From positions 1 to 8,888 of the forward strand of contig JAVYAJ010000115.1 in the NCBI GenBank assembly GCA_032229885.1: a DNA stretch of 8,888 nucleotides, read 5' to 3'. The notes under the pieces were generated by a model that had not been told where the DNA came from, did not search any database, and saw only the letters and a list, made by a program, of their open reading frames with translations. The stretch's first letter is position 1. Each line of letters opens with the position of its first letter. Shown here one piece after another: positions 5,460 to 8,888 of this stretch. This DNA is from Anammoximicrobium sp032229885 (lineage in GTDB: Bacteria > Planctomycetota > Planctomycetia > Pirellulales > Pirellulaceae). The position numbers and the translations under genes are program-made.

Positions 5460-7481
5460 ATGCCGGAACGAGGCGCCGGAGTGAATGTGGCCGTTCGTCT
5501 TAGCGTGCTGTACGCGCTTCTGTTGCTGCTGTTCATCCAGACTGCCGGCACGCTGGTCGAGTCGGCGTACATCCTCAGCTTGCAGCGGCTCGCGCCGGCT
5601 CCGCAAGCCATCGCCATCCCGATTCTAGCTGCACCCGTTCTGGCGATCCCCTTTCTGCAAATCCCCTTGCCCATCGCGGTCTGGATCAATTTCGCGATTC
5701 TCTTCTTTGCTCGCGGTCTGCTGCCCTATCTGGCGACCGGCCCTCGCGTGTTGGGCGCAACGTTGGGCCTGTTCGCCGTCGTCAACCTGCTGATGATCCT
5801 GTTCAGCACAAAACGGCGCAGCTCGCCAGGCGCTTCGCTTGGAACCTGCGGCTCGGCCGGGCTGGCGCTCGCAGTCAGCGCGTCCGTGCTCGTGCGCGCG
5901 GCGGGACTGGGGCTGGACTACTCGCTGGTTCGCGGCGGCGGCTGGATCGGTTGGGGATTGGTGGCGGGGCTGGGACTCGTGTTGCAGCCCGGCGAACTGA
6001 CGAAGCCGTCGCGCGCGCCGGGATCGCGCGACGGGCTTACGGCAGCCACGCTCGGCGTCTGGCTCGTTCTGGCGCTCGTCTGGTTTTCCTTTTCCGCGCC
6101 GGCTGTCATTGCCCGTTGGACCGAGGCCAACTATCCGCTTGTTTGCGTTGTGACCAGCCTGTCCGTCATCGGTTGGGGAGTGCTGGCGCTGGTTCATCCG
6201 CGCTGGACGGCGGCTCGCGCCGGCCGCCGTGGAATCCTGTTGGCAAACCTGGCGTTTTGCCTTGCCCTGACGACAACGCTTCTGACGCACCGGATCACGT
6301 TTCCACCGACGCCGCATTCGCCGCCGGTCGTCGTGGGCGCGCCGTCGTGGGCGACGCGCGTTCCGCTCGCGGCGATGCTGCTGTTGTGTCCCATTCTGTT
6401 GTTCGATGCCCGTCTGTTCCTGACCCGGATCGAACGGACGGCTGGCGCGCCCCGCGAACTGCTCGCCGGATTCTTGCTCGGCGGGGCCGCGGTCGCGGCG
6501 CTGGTGCTCGCGCAGATTTTCACCAACGTCTGGGGTTATGTCGAACCGGTCAGCGGGCCGCTGCGAAACCATTTCTGGTTGCCGTACGCGGCCGCGTCGG
6601 GACTGGTCGCCTGGCTGACGTGGCGTGTTGCGGCCCATGCCGGCGCCGCGCCGTCACCCGACGGCCGTCCGACAGGCGCGCGGACGCGTTGGGGTTGGGC
6701 GATTCTGCTGGTCGCCATTTCGATCAGCACGGCTGTCTTGGCGTTGGCGCCCTATCCCGCGCCGACCGTGTCGCCGACACGCGATGCGCTGGTCGTGATG
6801 ACGCTGAACACACAGCAATGCACCGACCAAAGGGGCCAGAAGTCAGCCGAGTCGCAACTGGCGCTGATCCGGCGCATCTCGCCCGACATCCTAGCCTTGC
6901 AGGAAACGGATTCGACGCGCGTCGCGCTCAACAACAACGATTACGTGCGATTTTTTGCCGCGAAGCTCGGGTACTACGCGTATTACGGTCCTACCACCGT
7001 GACGGGCACGTTCGGAGCCGCCATCCTGTCCAAATATCCGCTTCTCAATCCCCGGACGGTGTTCACGTTCAGTGATCGAGACGAGGTCGCCATCGCCGAG
7101 GTCGAGATCGAGGCGCACGGGCGACGGATCACGGTGTACAACGTCCACCCGGCCGGCTCGGACGCCGCCCAGATGGCCTTTGCCCGCGCGCTGGTCGCCC
7201 GCCTGGAAACGAAGCCGTATGCGATCGCCGCGGGCGATTTCAACCTGCGCGCCGGCGCCCGACCTTACCAACTGATCGAGACGGCCTGCGCCAATGCCTG
7301 GCAGAGCGTCCAGAGCCCGGATGCCCGTACCGCGGACGGCGCTCGATCGGCCGATCGGCGAATCGACCACATCTTCGTCTCGCGCAGCCTGCGCGTAGCC
7401 GACGCGTTCTATATCGAGCCGGACGAGTCGGCCAGCGACCATCCGGCGCACGTTGCACGCATCGTCTGGCCGCCGCGCTGA
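5460..7481 (+). CDS. Polytopic membrane protein with C-terminal endonuclease/exonuclease/phosphatase (EEP) domain, CWH43/PGAP2IP-like architecture
   Basis: A 673-residue protein. Residues 1 to about 432 hold roughly 12-13 hydrophobic segments (near 14-36, 52-68, 71-92, 99-116, 133-150, 160-176, 195-215, 225-245, 257-276, 301-316, 335-353, 372-389, 412-430). Residues about 443-671 form an EEP-superfamily metal-dependent phosphoesterase with every core motif: MTLNTQ (Asn450), ALQETD (Glu482), VYNVHP (His563), AGDFN (Asp593/Asn595), RIDHIF (Asp636) and SDHPAH (Asp660/His661). The family includes nucleases and phospholipid or inositol-phosphate phosphodiesterases. Membrane anchoring, and the segment IFTNVWGYVEPVSGPLRNHF before the last two helices, resemble eukaryotic CWH43/PGAP2IP, which acts in GPI-lipid remodelling, so a lipid-linked substrate is plausible (inference). 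Start choice is open: ATG 5460 has no clear ribosome binding site, whereas in-frame GTG 5481 has GAGG at 5470-5473, 7 bases upstream. The gene ends 106 bases before a convergent gene. Confidence 0.87.
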   Translation: MPERGAGVNVAVRLSVLYALLLLLFIQTAGTLVESAYILSLQRLAPAPQAIAIPILAAPVLAIPFLQIPLPIAVWINFAILFFARGLLPYLATGPRVLGATLGLFAVVNLLMILFSTKRRSSPGASLGTCGSAGLALAVSASVLVRAAGLGLDYSLVRGGGWIGWGLVAGLGLVLQPGELTKPSRAPGSRDGLTAATLGVWLVLALVWFSFSAPAVIARWTEANYPLVCVVTSLSVIGWGVLALVHPRWTAARAGRRGILLANLAFCLALTTTLLTHRITFPPTPHSPPVVVGAPSWATRVPLAAMLLLCPILLFDARLFLTRIERTAGAPRELLAGFLLGGAAVAALVLAQIFTNVWGYVEPVSGPLRNHFWLPYAAASGLVAWLTWRVAAHAGAAPSPDGRPTGARTRWGWAILLVAISISTAVLALAPYPAPTVSPTRDALVVMTLNTQQCTDQRGQKSAESQLALIRRISPDILALQETDSTRVALNNNDYVRFFAAKLGYYAYYGPTTVTGTFGAAILSKYPLLNPRTVFTFSDRDEVAIAEVEIEAHGRRITVYNVHPAGSDAAQMAFARALVARLETKPYAIAAGDFNLRAGARPYQLIETACANAWQSVQSPDARTADGARSADRRIDHIFVSRSLRVADAFYIEPDESASDHPAHVARIVWPPR

Positions 7482-7485
7482 CGAC

Positions 7486-7506
7486 GCGCGACGAGCTTCG
7501 TCGCGC
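7486..7506. terminator. Perfect 9-bp stem hairpin after the membrane-EEP gene
   Basis: GCGCGACGA (7486-7494) and TCGTCGCGC (7498-7506) are exact inverse complements around the loop GCT, starting 5 bases after the TGA at 7479-7481. The position directly behind a stop, in a convergent intergenic gap, favours a terminator. There is no T-tract on either strand, so it may instead stabilise the mRNA 3' end or act through a non-canonical mechanism. Confidence 0.55.
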
Positions 7507-7515
7507 CACGTCAGA

Positions 7516-7563
7516 GGCGCTACGGGCAGCGCCCGCGGATCAGGACTGCCTGTCCCGCGGGCG
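7516..7563. repeat. Two further overlapping hairpins in the convergent gap
   Basis: GGCGCT (7516-7521) pairs with AGCGCC (7528-7533). CGCCCGCGG (7530-7538) pairs with CCGCGGGCG (7555-7563), with a nested CAGG/CCTG stem at 7541-7552. The two hairpins share 7530-7533, so they cannot form together in full. The second ends 25 bases beyond the stop of the minus-strand propeller gene and may serve as its terminator. Confidence 0.45.
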
Positions 7564-7587
7564 GCCGCGTCCGCGCCGCGCACGACG

Positions 7588-8888
7588 TCAGCCGTCCGCC
7601 GGCACATAGGCGAACGATGCCTGCAGCGGATAGGGACACGTGCAGCCCGCGCTGGACTCGGGAATCGAAATCATCCCGCCGGCCGGGATGATGTTGATGA
7701 AACAACCGGGCCGGCTCACCCGGTTGATCGGAAAGCCCGAGCTGCTGTTGAGGTCGAACATCCGCGCATTGCTGCCGCGGAAGAAGATCGCGGACGCAGC
7801 GCCGGACAGCGTCCCGCAGCCATGACCGGTGAGAAATCCCCGATTCGGCAATGATTCGCCGGTTCGCAGATCGACGTCATAGTATTTCGTCAAGATCTCG
7901 TTCTCGAGGATCACCGGGTACTGCCACTGCTCGCCGTGCGTCCCGTCCGGTTCGCCGGCCGCGAGGTCGCGTTCCCAAAGCGCTTCGCCGGTCGCCGAGC
8001 GGAACGTTCGCAGCCCATAAAACACGCGCGTCGCGTCGCCGACCTTCGCGTTGAACGTCCCGGTGACGACGACGGCGTCGATCGACGGGGCGTAGGAAAG
8101 ATACACGATGTGCTCGTACGGAAACTTGACGGGGACTTCCCAGGCTTTCTTGCCCGAGTCAGCCTCGAGCGCCACGAGGAAGACATCGCCGCTGAAAAAG
8201 CGATCGATCCGGATGCGTCCCGCGCCGTCGTCCGAATTGGCGGGCAGGTTGCGCGCTTCGAGCAGATACATCCGACCGTTGCCCAGGGCCACCGTGCTGT
8301 TCGGGATGGCGCCCGCGTAGGTCCACCGCGTGTCGCCGGTGCCTCGATCCAGGCAGAACAAGCCGTCGCTGACGATGATGGGCCGAAAATCGCCCTCTAA
8401 AATCGGCGACAAGCGGCCGTGGCGGTTGTACGACGCCTCCGGTTTCTGGATCGATCCAAAGATGCGGGCCTCGACGGCCGCAAGATAGCCCCAGCGACCA
8501 TTTCCACCCAGCGACGAAGGCAGGCCGAACACGCTCTCGCGCTGGCCGGTGGACACGTTCACGCCCCAGCACTCGTCGCCCACCAGCACATACAGACGCT
8601 CGTCCGCGACAGCCATGAATCCCGCGTCCTTCATCACTCCGAGCCGACGCGATCCGGGCACGTCCAATTCCCACAGCCGCGTGCCGTTGTACGCATCCAG
8701 CGCCAGCACGCGCTCGTTGGCCGGCACGAACATCCGGCCGTCCTTCCACAGCGGAGCCATCGTTCGATTGTGACGATCGATCATCTCGCGCGGGCCGGGC
8801 TCGCCAAACCAGAGCGGGTCCAGCTCGCCGCCCACCAGCACGTCGCCGCTAGACGCGGTGCCCGCCGGGTTGGCGTACTGATGAGTCC
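7588..8888 (-). CDS. PQQ-like beta-propeller repeat protein (N-terminus beyond right edge)
   Basis: The frame is open from the right edge of the window (reading THQYANPAGTASSGD...) to the TGA at 7588-7590, so the N-terminal part is missing; the GTG at 8841 is probably internal. Counted from that GTG, propeller blades with the A/G-x-D-x-x-T/N-G-x-x-x-W pattern are visible: VLALDAYNGTRLWELD (45-60), CWGVNVSTGQR (91-101), LFCLDRGTGDTRW (161-173), FLVALEADSGKKAWEV (221-236) and FRSATGEALWERDL (280-293). The C-terminal block has regularly placed cysteines: GHGCG (342), RPGCFINIIPAGG (380) and SSAGCTCPYPLQ (400, 402). This style is typical of large secreted planctomycete PQQ-like propeller proteins, often fused to other domains. 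Whether PQQ or any cofactor binds cannot be told. Its 3' end is convergent with the membrane-EEP gene. Confidence 0.85.
   Translation of the reverse strand, partial: THQYANPAGTASSGDVLVGGELDPLWFGEPGPREMIDRHNRTMAPLWKDGRMFVPANERVLALDAYNGTRLWELDVPGSRRLGVMKDAGFMAVADERLYVLVGDECWGVNVSTGQRESVFGLPSSLGGNGRWGYLAAVEARIFGSIQKPEASYNRHGRLSPILEGDFRPIIVSDGLFCLDRGTGDTRWTYAGAIPNSTVALGNGRMYLLEARNLPANSDDGAGRIRIDRFFSGDVFLVALEADSGKKAWEVPVKFPYEHIVYLSYAPSIDAVVVTGTFNAKVGDATRVFYGLRTFRSATGEALWERDLAAGEPDGTHGEQWQYPVILENEILTKYYDVDLRTGESLPNRGFLTGHGCGTLSGAASAIFFRGSNARMFDLNSSSGFPINRVSRPGCFINIIPAGGMISIPESSAGCTCPYPLQASFAYVPADG

Noticed and set aside
5951..7075. 374-codon + strand frame inside the membrane-EEP gene, and a 337-codon antisense frame at 5625-6638
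   Set aside because: Both are Arg/Gly/Ala-rich shadows of a gene with intact membrane segments and EEP motifs.
6891..7607. Minus-strand frame of 238 codons overlapping the EEP domain and the convergent gap
   Set aside because: It is antisense to the conserved catalytic motifs, has no recognisable domain, and would run through the hairpin cluster.
1..8888. CRISPR array, tRNA, rRNA, insertion sequence or prophage signals
   Set aside because: Read by eye, I found no regularly spaced repeats, no cloverleaf-like sequence, no transposase motifs and no phage structural genes.

Overview
The window is GC-rich and tightly packed. It carries a set of genes typical of Planctomycetota (my best guess is a Pirellulales-like bacterium): a secreted tandem DUF1080 protein, a secreted GH29 fucosidase with a C-terminal discoidin module, and a PQQ-type beta-propeller protein. 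The assignment rests on gene content and protein style only; there is no rRNA or tRNA to confirm it.

Layout from left to right. (1) Positions 2-115 (+) hold the probable C-terminal end of a gene entering from the left. It overlaps the 3' end of the next gene by 12 bases. (2) 104-1432 (-) encodes a secreted protein with two 3-keto-disaccharide hydrolase (DUF1080) domains. It has a GTG start and a strong ribosome binding site. (3) About 1433-1810 is a divergent upstream region with a perfect extended -10 element on the + strand, followed by sequence that does not look coding. (4) 1599-2766 (+) is a broken adenine-specific DNA methyltransferase (D12/Dam-like). Its N-terminal SAM-binding motif is unrecognisable. 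It is split by a +1 frameshift at about 2214-2217, where removing one C restores the family-like run FYKDRNTG. (5) 2848-3297 (+) encodes a GNAT acetyltransferase, with a small perfect hairpin just before its start. (6) 3298-3526 is an intergenic region with a 15-bp imperfect inverted repeat spanning 100 bp. (7) 3527-5314 (+) encodes the exported alpha-L-fucosidase with an F5/8 type C module. (8) 5460-7481 (+) encodes a polytopic membrane protein with a C-terminal endonuclease/exonuclease/phosphatase domain, an architecture like eukaryotic CWH43/PGAP2IP. (9) 7482-7587 is a hairpin-rich spacer between convergent genes. (10) 7588-8888 (-) is a PQQ-like beta-propeller protein that runs off the right edge.

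Functionally, the DUF1080 protein and the fucosidase suggest extracytoplasmic breakdown of complex, fucose-containing glycans, which is common in planctomycetes. They are on opposite strands and separated by unrelated genes, so this is not a classical operon. The methyltransferase remnant has no restriction partner in the window and looks like a decaying orphan. I see no CRISPR array, tRNA, rRNA, insertion sequence or phage gene. The item most worth following up is the membrane-EEP fusion. The methyltransferase frameshift is the clearest sequence-level anomaly. I did not find a convincing new multi-gene system.
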